Below are positions 37,317 through 46,654 of a stretch of 64,000 nucleotides of DNA, piece after piece. The notes beneath the pieces are model-generated. The model searched no databases. It was not told the DNA's origin and worked only from the letters and a program-made list of their open reading frames with translations. How positions within the stretch are numbered: the first letter of the stretch is position 1; each line of letters starts with the position of its first letter. The position numbers and the translations under genes were made by a program. The DNA lies in assembly GCF_014490035.1 (NCBI RefSeq), contig NZ_CP061008.1:2294001-2358000 (forward strand), read 5' to 3'. The stretch comes from Achromobacter xylosoxidans. GTDB lineage: Bacteria > Pseudomonadota > Gammaproteobacteria > Burkholderiales > Burkholderiaceae_B.

Positions 37317-38945
37317 CTAGCGCGGCCCGGCGTCGTACACCACGCCCACCCGGGCGAAATTGCCGCCGTACTGCTTGACGTCGACCTGGAACGGCGCGCT
37401 TTCCTCCGGCTTGAGCCTGGGCAGCCGCAATTCCTGGAAAACCGCGCCGGTCAGCTTGTCCTGGGCGTCGTACAGGCTGATCCAGACCTTGACGTTCTCG
37501 ACCTCGGCCTGGCTGTCGTTGCGCACGCGGCCGTGCACGGTCACGTACTTGTAGCGGAAGCGGTAGCTGAAGTTCAGGGTGCCGGTGCCGACCTGGGCCT
37601 CGGTATTCTCGACCGTGATCGCCAGCTTGGGGCGGGGGCCGGGCAGCGCGGCGCGCTTGGCGGGCAGCCAGTCGGTCTTGACCTCGGTGTAGCGGTCGAC
37701 GCGGCCGGTCAGCGCCACCGGCACGCGTTCGCCGGGGTACAGGCGCGCCGGCAGGTTCCAGGCCTGGCGCAGGTCCAGCCGGTTGGAACCATCGAACACC
37801 GCGATATTGGCCTTGGGCGACAGGGCGACGAACTGGTCGCTGGTGTTGACCAGTTCGGCATACAGGACCGGACGCTCGATCTCGTCGAGCAGGCGGCGCG
37901 GCGCGGACAGCTTGAGCGCGCTGGCGTCGAACAGGGCGAAGTCCGGATCCAGCAGCTCCTCGGTGGTCAGGCGCACGTGTTCGATGATTCGAGCGTCGGC
38001 CGGGCTGACGCGCACGATGCGGCTGGGGAGCGCTTCCTCCTTGGACGCGCCTGGCGAGGTGGCGTGGCTTTCGCTTTGCACCATGTAATCGTAGGAGGCG
38101 ACCCGGCCCTCGGCCAGCATCTCGCAGCGCACGTCGAAGGAGGTCAGCGCGTTTGGCGCCAGCGGGCTGGCGGCGCCGTAGCCATTGCCGGTGCCGATCA
38201 GCTTGCCATCCTCGCCGTACAGCATCACCGTGATCTGGCTGCTGTTGGCGGCGTTGGCGCCGTTGTTCTTCAAGAGACCGACCAGGCGATATGTGCCGTC
38301 GTTGCGCACCAGCTGTATCTTGCTGGCGGCCACGTCGTTGTTCCTGTCCCGCGCCAACGTCGGCTGCGAGACCTGCAGCGTATAGCGGCTATAGGCCTGG
38401 CTGGGGGTGGAGATGATGACGGGCGTGTACTCGCCCGGCTGCAGCGAACGCGCCGGCGCCGAGCCGGAGTTCGACGGCAGCGACAGGTCGCCCTGGAAGA
38501 ATGAGGCCGTGACGCGCGGCACGTCGATCTTCTTGCCGGTCTCGTTGCGCATGATCATGACCAGCTGCGTGCGGTCGCGGACCCGGATCTCCTGCACGTC
38601 CGTCAGCTTGACCAGCGACGCGTCGATGGGAGGCGGCGCCGGCGGTTGCCGCGTGATGGTCGGCTTGGAACCGAGCATGGAGGCGACCAGCGGGACCACG
38701 AACACGGCGGCGACGGCGACCGCGATCGCCGCGATGGCGCGCGGACCGAGCTGCGGCTTGGGAGCCGGCTGCTGCATCCCGCGCAGGATCTTCTCCAGCC
38801 GCTGGGCGACGTTGTCTTCGACCAGCGTGACCGCGTGGCAATGGCTGCAGCGGTATTCGTTGGTGTCCAGCTTGGTGAATTGGGCGCTGCCGCAGGTCGA
38901 GCAGGTCAGCGTCACCGTGTTGATCGTGGTCTGTTTGGGCGTCAT
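37317..38945 (-). CDS. Membrane-anchored zinc-ribbon protein with FxLYD-like domains
   Basis: I do not recognise a specific function. The 542-residue protein has an N-terminal zinc ribbon with four Cys (LTCSTCGSAQ and YRCSHC, about residues 13-37) and a single membrane helix (AIAAIAVAVAAVFVVPLVAS, about 69-88). A long C-terminal part follows with several beta-rich repeats such as YRLVGLLKNNGANAANS and VTVHGRVRNDSQAEVENVKV, which match FxLYD-type domains. The topology is probably ribbon inside and repeats in the periplasm. The start at 38945 places the ribbon directly at the N-terminus. It stands alone between acnB and a divergent permease gene. Confidence 0.6.
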   Translation of the reverse strand: MTPKQTTINTVTLTCSTCGSAQFTKLDTNEYRCSHCHAVTLVEDNVAQRLEKILRGMQQPAPKPQLGPRAIAAIAVAVAAVFVVPLVASMLGSKPTITRQPPAPPPIDASLVKLTDVQEIRVRDRTQLVMIMRNETGKKIDVPRVTASFFQGDLSLPSNSGSAPARSLQPGEYTPVIISTPSQAYSRYTLQVSQPTLARDRNNDVAASKIQLVRNDGTYRLVGLLKNNGANAANSSQITVMLYGEDGKLIGTGNGYGAASPLAPNALTSFDVRCEMLAEGRVASYDYMVQSESHATSPGASKEEALPSRIVRVSPADARIIEHVRLTTEELLDPDFALFDASALKLSAPRRLLDEIERPVLYAELVNTSDQFVALSPKANIAVFDGSNRLDLRQAWNLPARLYPGERVPVALTGRVDRYTEVKTDWLPAKRAALPGPRPKLAITVENTEAQVGTGTLNFSYRFRYKYVTVHGRVRNDSQAEVENVKVWISLYDAQDKLTGAVFQELRLPRLKPEESAPFQVDVKQYGGNFARVGVVYDAGPR

Positions 38946-39229
38946 TCTCGCAGCCGAGCGCGCCGTATCCAGACGGCGCGGCGGATGGCGCGGCGGGAGC
39001 AAGGCGCAAGGGATTTACAGGGCGGCAAGGATAGCGGCAGGGCGCGCCGGGCATGGTGCACGAGCGCATCCAGTTGTGACAAAGTGTGTGGCCGAGCGTC
39101 CCGGTGCTATGATCGCCGGCGGAAAAAACCGATCCGAAACCCCTAACGCTGTTCCCCGTCGATCCGCTCCCGCGCCGCGCAACGCGCCGCCCCGGGCAGA
39201 GCCGAGGCAGGTCAGGCTCTCCCATTAGC

Positions 39230-39994
39230 ATGAGCATTTCCCAATATTTGCTGTTTCTCGCCTGCGTGGCGCTCGCCACCTATGCGCAGACCATGACGGG
39301 CTTCGCCTTCGGGCTGGTGCTGTTGGGCCTGTCGGGCGTGTTCCAGCTGGCTTCCGTGTCCGAAGTGGCCAACGTGGTCAGCGTGCTGTCGCTGGTGAAC
39401 GCGGCCGTGACGCTGGCGCGCGCCAAGCCGCAGGTGAACTGGTCGCTGATGCGGCCCGCGATGGCCAGCAGCCTGGTCGGCGTGGGGGCGGGGGTGGCCG
39501 CGTTGGCCTGGATCAGCGGCTCCATGGGCGTGCTGCTGCAATTGCTGTTGGGCTGCACCATCCTGGGCTGCGCGGTGCTGCTGATCGCCCGCGCGCAGCC
39601 GCTGTCGCATGTGTCCTCGCGCGGTTCGTTCGTGTTCTTCGGCGCGATTTCGGGCGTGCTCGGCGGACTGTTTTCCAGCGCGGGGCCGCCCATGGTCTAT
39701 CACCTGTACCGCCAGCCCCTGCCGCTGGCCGCCATCCGCAACAGCCTGCTGATTCTGTTTTCGCTCAATGCGATCGTGCGCCTGGCGCTCGTGACCGGGC
39801 AGGGGGCCTTCATGGCCTCGTCGTTCTGGTTGAGCCTGCTGGCCTTGCCGATTGTGATCGGCGTCACCTGGGTGGCGCGCCGCTACAGCACGGCCGGCTC
39901 GATGAAGACCGTCAAGCGCATGGTGTTCGTGCTGTTGCTGGCGGCCGGCATGGGCTTGATCGTGCCGGCTTTCAAGGCGCTCGCGGCGGGCTAG
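39230..39994 (+). CDS. TauE/SafE family membrane permease
   Basis: This 254-residue protein with about seven to eight hydrophobic helices belongs to the TauE/SafE family of anion exporters/permeases (sulfite, sulfoacetate and related anions). Characteristic parts are the N-terminal LACVALATYAQTMTGFAFGL and, in the second half, GAISGVLGGLFSSAGPPMVY, the two pseudo-repeat motifs of the family. The upstream 284-bp gap shows no clear promoter and only a weak ribosome binding site. No neighbouring gene identifies the substrate. Confidence 0.85.
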   Translation: MSISQYLLFLACVALATYAQTMTGFAFGLVLLGLSGVFQLASVSEVANVVSVLSLVNAAVTLARAKPQVNWSLMRPAMASSLVGVGAGVAALAWISGSMGVLLQLLLGCTILGCAVLLIARAQPLSHVSSRGSFVFFGAISGVLGGLFSSAGPPMVYHLYRQPLPLAAIRNSLLILFSLNAIVRLALVTGQGAFMASSFWLSLLALPIVIGVTWVARRYSTAGSMKTVKRMVFVLLLAAGMGLIVPAFKALAAG

Positions 39995-40024
39995 CCGCGA
40001 GTCCGTCGCATGGACCGCGCGGCG

Positions 40025-40465
40025 TCAGCCGCGTTCGCCGGTGATGTAGCGTTCGAGCTCGTGGATGATGAACTTCTGTTCGCTCATCACGTCCTTGACC
40101 AGGTCGCCGATGGAAAGCAGGCCGACCAGCTTGCCGTCCTCGATGACAGGCAGATGACGGAAGTGGCGCTCCGTCATCATTGCCATGCAGTGTTCGCGCG
40201 TGTCCGCGCGGCTGACGTAATAGACGGAATCGGTCATGATGTCGCGCACTTTCGTGGTGCGCGAGGAGCGGTCCTGCAGCACGATCTTGCGGGCGTAGTC
40301 GCGCTCGGTCAGCATGCCCAGCACCGCGTCGCCCTGGACCACCACCACGGCGCCGATGCTGCGTTCCGCCATGATTTTGACGGCTTCGAAAACCGACGCG
40401 TCGGGCGAAACCGTCACGACGGAATGATTGGCTTTTTCCCTGAGTATCTCAGCAACTGTCTTCAC
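40025..40465 (-). CDS. Tandem CBS-domain protein
   Basis: This 146-residue cytosolic protein consists almost only of two CBS motifs (SIGAVVVVQGDAVLGMLTER near 36 and HFRHLPVIEDGKLVGLLSIG near 100), which together form a Bateman module that binds adenosyl ligands such as AMP or ATP. Stand-alone CBS proteins act as energy sensors or regulators of partner enzymes. It uses a GTG start, supported by GGGAG upstream. It converges with the TauE/SafE gene. Confidence 0.9.
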   Translation of the reverse strand: MKTVAEILREKANHSVVTVSPDASVFEAVKIMAERSIGAVVVVQGDAVLGMLTERDYARKIVLQDRSSRTTKVRDIMTDSVYYVSRADTREHCMAMMTERHFRHLPVIEDGKLVGLLSIGDLVKDVMSEQKFIIHELERYITGERG

Positions 40466-40546
40466 GATGCGCTCCCGGATCGCTGGTGAGGATAAAACCC
40501 ATGCTCCATCCTAAGCCTGGCGGCCGTGTTGCCGCAAGCGGCGCGC

Positions 40547-41452
40547 TTATTTCGCGTTCTTGTCCCGGAACGCCTGGCTGGCCATTTCGCGCAGGTTGCG
40601 CGTGGCGCTGCGTTCGGTCGCGGGGTTCCATGCCATCGAAATGCCGATCGTTGCATCCGCGGGAAAATCGGCCAGCGTCTTGTAGACGACGTTGGTGCCG
40701 GGCAGGCGCCGCCCGCCCGCGGGCACCAGGGCCACGCCCAGGCCGCTTTCCACCAGGCTGAGCAGCGTCTGTACCTGCACCGCTTCCTGCGTGATGCGGG
40801 GCGTGAAGCCGCGCAGCTGGCAGGCGTTGATGGCGGCCATGCGCAGGCCGGCAGCCTCGGTGGCGGTGTACATGATGAAGGCTTCGTCGGCCAGATCCGC
40901 CAGGCGGATGCGGCCGCGCCGCGCCAGCGGATGCGTCTTGGGCACGGCCAGCGCGAAGTTCTCGGTCGTCAGCGGCGCGAGCCGCACGTTCGATCCCATC
41001 GCCACCGGCACGCGCACGATGCCGATCTCCAGCGTGTCTTCTTCGAGTTCCTGCATGATGCGTATGGAAGTGGCTTCGCGCAGCACCACGGTGACGCCGG
41101 GATAGCGTTGCCGGTACTGCGGCAGAATGCGCGGCAGCACGCCGTGCGTGGCCGACCCCACGAAACCGATGCGCACGGTGCCGCCTTCGCCCGCGGCGCC
41201 GGCGCGCGCCGCCTGCCGGAACTGCTCGGCGTGGAACAGGGCGCGGCGCGCCTCGTCCAGCGCGGCCAGGCCCGCCTCGGTGAGTTTCACGCCCTGGCGG
41301 CCGCGCAGGAACAGCGGCACGCCCACCATCTCTTCGAGCTTGCGTATCGAGACGGACAGGGGCGGCTGCGACATGTGCAGTTTTTCGGCCGCGCGGTGGA
41401 AATTCAGCGTTTCGGCCAGGACCAGGAACTGCTGCAGATGACGGAAATCCAT
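40547..41452 (-). CDS. LysR-type transcriptional regulator
   Basis: This 301-residue LysR protein begins MDFRHLQQFLVLAETLNFHR and has the recognition helix in HMSQPPLSVSIRKLEEMVGV; the effector domain starts near residue 90. The N-terminus and VRIGFVGSATHGVLPRILPQ recall the BenM/CatM group of aromatic-degradation regulators. I chose the ATG at 41452, which starts directly at the family N-terminus; an ATG at 41479 is possible. It is divergent from the thiolase gene, its probable target. A dyad lies 32 bp before the start. Confidence 0.92.
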   Translation of the reverse strand: MDFRHLQQFLVLAETLNFHRAAEKLHMSQPPLSVSIRKLEEMVGVPLFLRGRQGVKLTEAGLAALDEARRALFHAEQFRQAARAGAAGEGGTVRIGFVGSATHGVLPRILPQYRQRYPGVTVVLREATSIRIMQELEEDTLEIGIVRVPVAMGSNVRLAPLTTENFALAVPKTHPLARRGRIRLADLADEAFIMYTATEAAGLRMAAINACQLRGFTPRITQEAVQVQTLLSLVESGLGVALVPAGGRRLPGTNVVYKTLADFPADATIGISMAWNPATERSATRNLREMASQAFRDKNAK

Positions 41453-41483
41453 GGGGGCGCTCCGGATGGCGTTGGGCATGGAT

Positions 41484-41500
41484 GATATGAAGTTCGTATC
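41484..41500. promoter_or_regulatory. LysR-type dyad before thiolase gene
   Basis: GATATG and CGTATC form a near-perfect dyad spaced by five bases, containing the T-N11-A pattern of LysR binding sites. It lies between the LysR and thiolase starts, 108 bp before the thiolase. Confidence 0.45.
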
Positions 41501-41607
41501 AATGGGGGTATTGGTGCTATCCCTTCGGTATCGGGCGTTCAGGCCGCGCATGCACCGGGCACAAGATGGCGGCGGTATGATGGAACGCATTACAAGGAGG
41601 AAACACC

Positions 41608-42789
41608 ATGAATGAAGTCATCGTCGCTTCCGCAGTCCGTACCGCCATCGGCGATTTCGGGGGCGCGCTGAAAGACGTGCCGCCCTGCGACCTGGGCGCC
41701 ACCGTCATCAAGGCCGCGCTGGAACGCGCCGCCGTCAAGGGCGACGAGGTCGGCCACGTCGCCGTGGGTCACGTCATCAACACCGAGCCGCGCGACATGT
41801 ACCTGTCGCGCGTGGCGGCCATGAACGCCGGCATCGCCAAGGAAACCCCCGCTTTCAACGTCAACCGCCTTTGCGGTTCGGGCCTGCAAGCCATCGTGTC
41901 CGCCGCGCAGACCATCATGCTGGGTGACGCCGAAATCGCCATCGGCGCAGGCGCTGAAAGCATGAGCCGCGCACCCTACATCGCGCCGGCGCAGCGCTGG
42001 GGCGCGCGCATGGGCGACAGCGTCATGCTGGACATGATGACCGGCGCGCTGTCGGATCCGTTCGGCCGCATGCACATGGGCGTCACCGCCGAGAACGTGG
42101 CGGCCAAGTTCGGCATCAGCCGCCAGGACCAGGACGCCGTGGCGGCGGAATCGCATCGCCGCGCCGCGGCCGCCATCGACGCGGGCTACTTCCGCGACCA
42201 GATCGTGCCGGTGGTGATGAAGTCGCGCAAGGGCGAAGTGGTGTTCGACACTGACGAACACGTGCGCCGCGACGTCACGGCAGAAAACCTCGCCGGCTTG
42301 AAGCCGGTGTTCCAGAAGGAAAACGGCACGGTCACGGCGGGCAACGCCTCGGGCCTGAACGACGGCGCGGGCGCCGTGGTGCTGATGAACGCCTCGGTCG
42401 CGGCCAAGCGCGGCGTCAAGCCGCTGGCGCGCCTGGTGGCCTACGCCCACGCGGGCGTGGACCCCAACATCATGGGCATCGGTCCGGTGCCGGCCACGCA
42501 GGCCGCGCTCAAGCGCGCCGGCCTGACGGTGGACCAGCTGGACGTGATCGAAGCCAACGAAGCGTTCGCGGCGCAAGCCTGCGCCGTGTCGCGCGAGCTG
42601 AAGCTGGATCCGGCCAAGGTGAATCCCAATGGCAGCGGCATCGGCCTGGGCCACCCCATCGGCGCCACCGGCGCGATCATCACCGTCAAGGCGCTGCACG
42701 AACTGCAGCGCGTGGGCGGGCGCTATGCGCTGGTCACCATGTGCATCGGCGGCGGCCAGGGCATTGCCGCCATCTTCGAACGGATCTGA
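41608..42789 (+). CDS. Acetyl-CoA acetyltransferase (thiolase)
   Basis: The 393-residue enzyme condenses or cleaves acetoacetyl-CoA/3-ketoacyl-CoA. The nucleophilic Cys lies in NVNRLCGSGLQAI near residue 89, the catalytic His in GHPIGATGA near 350 and the second Cys in CIGGGQG near 380. The overall sequence is closest to the degradative/biosynthetic acetoacetyl-CoA thiolases (AtoB/PhaA). A very strong ribosome binding site (AAGGAGG) precedes the ATG. It is monocistronic, ended by a terminator, and probably controlled by the divergent LysR protein. Confidence 0.95.
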   Translation: MNEVIVASAVRTAIGDFGGALKDVPPCDLGATVIKAALERAAVKGDEVGHVAVGHVINTEPRDMYLSRVAAMNAGIAKETPAFNVNRLCGSGLQAIVSAAQTIMLGDAEIAIGAGAESMSRAPYIAPAQRWGARMGDSVMLDMMTGALSDPFGRMHMGVTAENVAAKFGISRQDQDAVAAESHRRAAAAIDAGYFRDQIVPVVMKSRKGEVVFDTDEHVRRDVTAENLAGLKPVFQKENGTVTAGNASGLNDGAGAVVLMNASVAAKRGVKPLARLVAYAHAGVDPNIMGIGPVPATQAALKRAGLTVDQLDVIEANEAFAAQACAVSRELKLDPAKVNPNGSGIGLGHPIGATGAIITVKALHELQRVGGRYALVTMCIGGGQGIAAIFERI

Positions 42790-42826
42790 AGCGGCAGGGG
42801 CGCCTTGGGGCGCCCAGCCGCTAGTC

Positions 42827-42859
42827 AGCCCCCTCGCTGCGCGAGGGGGCTTTATTTTT
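42827..42859 (+). terminator. Terminator after thiolase gene
   Basis: AGCCCCCTCG pairs perfectly with CGAGGGGGCT around CTGCG, followed by TTATTTTT. The right arm and T-run overlap the stop codon of the convergent IclR gene. Confidence 0.88.
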
Positions 42860-43622
42860 CCAGGTAATCCTGGGCCCACGCCTGGCACTCGGCGCGCAGC
42901 AGCGCGCCCATCTGCGCCCGCCGCGGCGCGTCCAGCCGGCTGCTGATCGCGCCGAAGCTGAATGCCACCCAGGTCAGTTCCGACACCCGGAATGCCACGC
43001 CCACGCCCGACACGCCGGGCGTGATGGTGTCCACGATTTCCGAATAGCCCGCTGCGCGCGCCTGCCTGACCGATTTCATCAAGCCGGCGCTGGATGCGCC
43101 GATCTGCGCGTAGGCGGCGGAGTGCCGCGCGTACAGCGCGGCGATTTCCTCGTCGGACAGGGCGGCCATCAGCGCCAGGCCGCCCGCGCCCACGCCCAAA
43201 AGACGCCGCTCCCCCTGGTCGATGGTGAATACCTTGACGGGGAATGAGCCAGCCTCGCGCAGCAGGCACAGGGCGTAGTCGCCCTGGCGTATCACCAGGA
43301 ATACCGTGTCGCCCGACAGGCGCGCGAGCTTTTGCGCGAACGGACGCAACGCGTCCAGGAGCGGCGTGCGCCGCAGCGCCGCGAATCCCAATTGCATGGA
43401 ATCCACGCCCAGGCGGTAGCGCCGGGTCTTGGCGTCGCGCTCGGCGAATTGTTCTTCCAGCAGGCAACTGAGCAGGCGGTGCGCGGTGGAGCGTTCCAGC
43501 CCGGCCTCGGCCATGACGCCCTGCAGGTCTATGCCGTCTTCCTGGTGCTGCGCCAGTACGCGCAGCAGGCCCAGGGCGCGCCGCATGCTCTGGGTACCGC
43601 CTGTAGAACCGCTGTTGTTCAT
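42852..43622 (-). CDS. IclR-family transcriptional regulator
   Basis: The 256-residue protein has the IclR layout: an N-terminal winged helix (TQSMRRALGLLRVLAQHQED and GLERSTAHRLLSCLLEEQFA, residues about 10-65) and a C-terminal effector domain. The latter includes the conserved GAGGLALMAALSDEEIAALY and ISGVGVAFRV-like segments. It is divergent from the crotonase/acyl-CoA ligase/Bug/dehydrogenase operon and likely regulates it. The 112-bp shared promoter is AT-rich (around 43640-43670), but I could not define a clean palindrome there. Confidence 0.9.
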   Translation of the reverse strand: MNNSGSTGGTQSMRRALGLLRVLAQHQEDGIDLQGVMAEAGLERSTAHRLLSCLLEEQFAERDAKTRRYRLGVDSMQLGFAALRRTPLLDALRPFAQKLARLSGDTVFLVIRQGDYALCLLREAGSFPVKVFTIDQGERRLLGVGAGGLALMAALSDEEIAALYARHSAAYAQIGASSAGLMKSVRQARAAGYSEIVDTITPGVSGVGVAFRVSELTWVAFSFGAISSRLDAPRRAQMGALLRAECQAWAQDYLEK

Positions 43623-43734
43623 AATATGGGAAATAGTGATCGAATATTTTGTATTTTAGGATTCAAGGTGCGTTAATTCAATCCAGTCGACCGCGCCGCC
43701 TCTCAAGGCGCGGCAGAACAAGGATGAGGAGACC

Positions 43735-44538
43735 ATGGAATACGCCACCCTGGCCGTCGAGCGGCACGACTCGGTATGCCGCATCAGCCTGGCGCGCGAA
43801 TCCGCGCGCAATGCCCAAAGCCAGCAAATGCTGGACGAGCTGGATGACGCGTTGACGCGCGCCGAACAGGACGACTCGGTGCGGGTCGTGGTGCTGGCCG
43901 GCCGCGGCGCGCACTTTTCCGCGGGCCATGACCTGAAGGAAGCCCAGGCCAAGCGCGCCGATTTCACGGTGGAGGAGCGCTGGGATTACGAGTCGCGCCG
44001 CTACTACGGTTATTGCATGCGCATCTGGGACTTTCCCAAGCCGACGGTGGCGCAAGTGCAGGGCGCCTGCGTGGCGGGCGGTTTCATGATTGCGAACATG
44101 TGCGATCTGGTGGTGTGTTCCGACACGGCGTACTTTTCCGATCCCGTTGGTCACACGTTGGCGGCCGCCGCCACCGAGGTCTTGATCCATCCCTGGGTCA
44201 TGGGGCTGCGCAAGGCGAAGGAAATGCTCTACACCGGCGAAAAGGTGGATGCGCAGGAAGCGCTGCGCATCGGCATGGTGAACCGCGTGGTGCCCGAGTC
44301 CGAGCTGGACGCCGCGACCCTGGCGCTGGCGCAGCGCATCGCCCAGGCGCCGCCTTTCGGCCTGCGCCTTATCAAGCGCTCGTTGAACCGTACCGCGGAC
44401 GCGCAGGGTTTCCGCACCGCCCTGTCGGCGCATTTCGATACGCACCAGCTGTCGCACATGAGCGAAGAGTTCCAGGCCGTGCGCGACCGCGGCTTGGCCC
44501 AGGCCATCCAGCGCAACAAGAAGGGTGAAGCCGCATGA
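43735..44538 (+). CDS. Crotonase-fold protein (enoyl-CoA hydratase family), atypical active site
   Basis: This 267-residue protein has the crotonase fold, including the oxyanion-hole segments RGAHFSAGHDLKE near residue 62 and GACVAGGFMIANMCDLVV near 108. The two catalytic glutamates of classic enoyl-CoA hydratase are not where expected: the first position reads Met in AGGFMIA, and the segment FSDPVGHTLAAAA has no Glu. It may therefore catalyse a different crotonase reaction. It opens a five-gene operon, and its stop overlaps the start of the acyl-CoA ligase by four bases. Confidence 0.85.
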   Translation: MEYATLAVERHDSVCRISLARESARNAQSQQMLDELDDALTRAEQDDSVRVVVLAGRGAHFSAGHDLKEAQAKRADFTVEERWDYESRRYYGYCMRIWDFPKPTVAQVQGACVAGGFMIANMCDLVVCSDTAYFSDPVGHTLAAAATEVLIHPWVMGLRKAKEMLYTGEKVDAQEALRIGMVNRVVPESELDAATLALAQRIAQAPPFGLRLIKRSLNRTADAQGFRTALSAHFDTHQLSHMSEEFQAVRDRGLAQAIQRNKKGEAA

Positions 44539-46625
44539 CCCTCTCTCTGGACCCTTTGCTCAACCCGCGCTCGATCGCGATGATCGGCGCCAGCGCCGAC
44601 GCCGGACGCATCGGCGGCATGCCGCTGGACCTGCTGACGCGCTTCGGCTACGCGGGCGGCATCTATCCCGTGAATCCCAAGTACCAGGAAGTGTTCGGCC
44701 GCCGCTGCTGGCCGGACATCGAGTCCCTGCCCGAGCCCGTGGACCTGGCGGTGCTGGCCATCGCGGCGGCGGACGTCACGCCCATGCTGCGCCGTTGCCA
44801 CGCAAGGGGCGTGCGCGCCGCCATCGTCTACGCGGCGGGATTTGCCGAAGCGGGCGGCGAGGGCGCGCGCCTGCAGGACGAGCTGGAGGCATTCGTGGCG
44901 GAAAGCGGCATGGCCGTGGCCGGTCCGAACTGCATGGGCTTCGCCAATCTGAACATGCAGGCCTACACGGCGTTCGCCTCGGTCTTCAAGACCGCGCCGG
45001 CGCAGACGGGGCCGGGCAAGGTCAGCCTGCTGACGCAGAGCGGCAACGTGTGCGCGGCGGTGTACGCGATCGCGCGCCGGCTGGACCTGCCGTTCTCGCA
45101 TTTCATCAATACCGGCAACGAAGCCTGCCTGGATTTCTCGCAGTACCTGGAATACCTGGCGGCGGATCCGCAGACGGAAATCGTGCTGGGCTACATCGAG
45201 CAGCTGCGCGACGGCGACCGCTTCAAGCGCGCCTGCCGCGAGCTGGAGCGCCAGGGCAAGCTGCTGATTGCGCTGAAGGCCGGCACCACGGACAAGGGCG
45301 CGCAGGCGGTGCAGTCGCATACCTCGGCGCTGGCCGGGGACCGGCGCGTGTACGGGGCGGCCTTCCGCCAATTGAATGTGATCGAGGCCACCGATTTCGC
45401 GCAGATGGCGCATCTGGCCAGCCTGGCCACGCTGCGTCACCGCTCGGCGGGCAAGCGCGTCGCGGTGCTGACCATGTCGGGCGCGCTGGGCGCCATCCTG
45501 GCGGACAAGTTCATCGGCGCGGGGCTGGAGCTGCCCGATCTGCCGCCGGAACTGCAGGCGGTATTGCGCGGCGGGATTCCCGATTACGGCATGGTCGGCA
45601 ATCCGGTGGACGTGACCGGCAACGTGGTCAATGATCCCGCGTTCGTGCACACCGTGCTGGAAGCGCTGGCCACCACCGACGCGATCGACGCCGTCGTCGT
45701 CTATGCGCCCGGCTACATGCTGGACCGCATGGCCGACGCGCTGACGGACGTGTCGCGCCGGCACCAGCGCCTGTTTGTCGCCATCGACACCGGCCTGGCC
45801 CAGAGCCGCGCAGCCTTGCGCGATGCCGAGGTGGCCGTGTTCGAGGACTTGGGTCTCGCCGTCGCGGCCCTGGCGCCTTACCTGCTGTGGTGCGAGGCGC
45901 GCGGCGTCAAGCGCATCGCGGCGGCGCCCCAACTGGACGCGCCAGCGGTGCCGGCCCTGCCCGGCAATGAAGCGGATGCGCGCGGATACGTGGCTGCTTT
46001 CGGACTGCCGCAAGCGCGGGTCAACGTGGCCGCGAACGCGGATGACGCCGTGGCGCAGGCGCGGGCGGCCGGATATCCGGTGGCCTTGAAGGTACTGAGC
46101 GCCGACATCGCGCACAAGACCGAGGCGGGCGGCGTGGCGCTGAACCTGGCCGACGACGACGCGGTGCGCCGCGCGTACGGCGAGGTGACGCGGGCGGCGG
46201 CCGCGGCGCAGCCGGGCGCGCGCATCGACGGCGTGATGGTGCAGAAGATGGAACGCGGCGTGGCCGAGATCATCGTCGGCGCCACGCGCGATCCCGTCTT
46301 CGGCCCGGTGCTGACCGTGGGGCTGGGCGGCGTGCTGACCGAGCTGTACCAGGACACCAGCCACCGCCTGTTGCCGGTGGACGAGGACATTGCGCTGCAA
46401 ATGCTGCGGGAACTCAAGGCCTACGCGTTGTTGGACGGTTATCGCGGCAAGCCCCGGGCCGATGTGGCGGCCGCGTGCCGCAGCATCGTGGCCGTGGGCA
46501 ATGCCTTGCTTGCCGCGCCCGCGCATGTGGCGGAAATCGAAGTCAATCCATTGCTGATCAAAGAGGCGGGACAGGGCGTTGCAGTACTGGACGCGCTGAT
46601 CCTGCCCGCAACCCGTAGCGCCTAG
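44535..46625 (+). CDS. ADP-forming acyl-CoA synthetase (acetate--CoA ligase family)
   Basis: The 696-residue enzyme belongs to the nucleoside-diphosphate-forming acyl-CoA synthetases, with alpha and beta parts fused. In order there are a CoA-binding Rossmann domain (AMIGASADAGRIGGMPLDLL, about 15-110), a succinyl-CoA-synthetase-like domain with LLTQSGNVCA and the phospho-His region VQSHTSALAGD near 258, and a C-terminal ATP-grasp domain (from about 475) with GYPVALKVLSADIAHKTEAG and VEINPLL-like sequence. It should activate the organic acid handled by this operon. It overlaps the crotonase gene and is followed by a Bug receptor 29 bp downstream. Confidence 0.9.
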   Translation: MTLSLDPLLNPRSIAMIGASADAGRIGGMPLDLLTRFGYAGGIYPVNPKYQEVFGRRCWPDIESLPEPVDLAVLAIAAADVTPMLRRCHARGVRAAIVYAAGFAEAGGEGARLQDELEAFVAESGMAVAGPNCMGFANLNMQAYTAFASVFKTAPAQTGPGKVSLLTQSGNVCAAVYAIARRLDLPFSHFINTGNEACLDFSQYLEYLAADPQTEIVLGYIEQLRDGDRFKRACRELERQGKLLIALKAGTTDKGAQAVQSHTSALAGDRRVYGAAFRQLNVIEATDFAQMAHLASLATLRHRSAGKRVAVLTMSGALGAILADKFIGAGLELPDLPPELQAVLRGGIPDYGMVGNPVDVTGNVVNDPAFVHTVLEALATTDAIDAVVVYAPGYMLDRMADALTDVSRRHQRLFVAIDTGLAQSRAALRDAEVAVFEDLGLAVAALAPYLLWCEARGVKRIAAAPQLDAPAVPALPGNEADARGYVAAFGLPQARVNVAANADDAVAQARAAGYPVALKVLSADIAHKTEAGGVALNLADDDAVRRAYGEVTRAAAAAQPGARIDGVMVQKMERGVAEIIVGATRDPVFGPVLTVGLGGVLTELYQDTSHRLLPVDEDIALQMLRELKAYALLDGYRGKPRADVAAACRSIVAVGNALLAAPAHVAEIEVNPLLIKEAGQGVAVLDALILPATRSA

Positions 46626-46654
46626 CGCGCAATCCATCCCAGGAGGAGACAAGC

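Noticed and set aside
34488..38504. Very long open frame (more than 1300 codons) on the plus strand opposite acnB and the zinc-ribbon gene
   Set aside because: It is antisense to two clearly real genes, His/Gln/Arg-rich without domain motifs, and arises from the codon bias of GC-rich genes.
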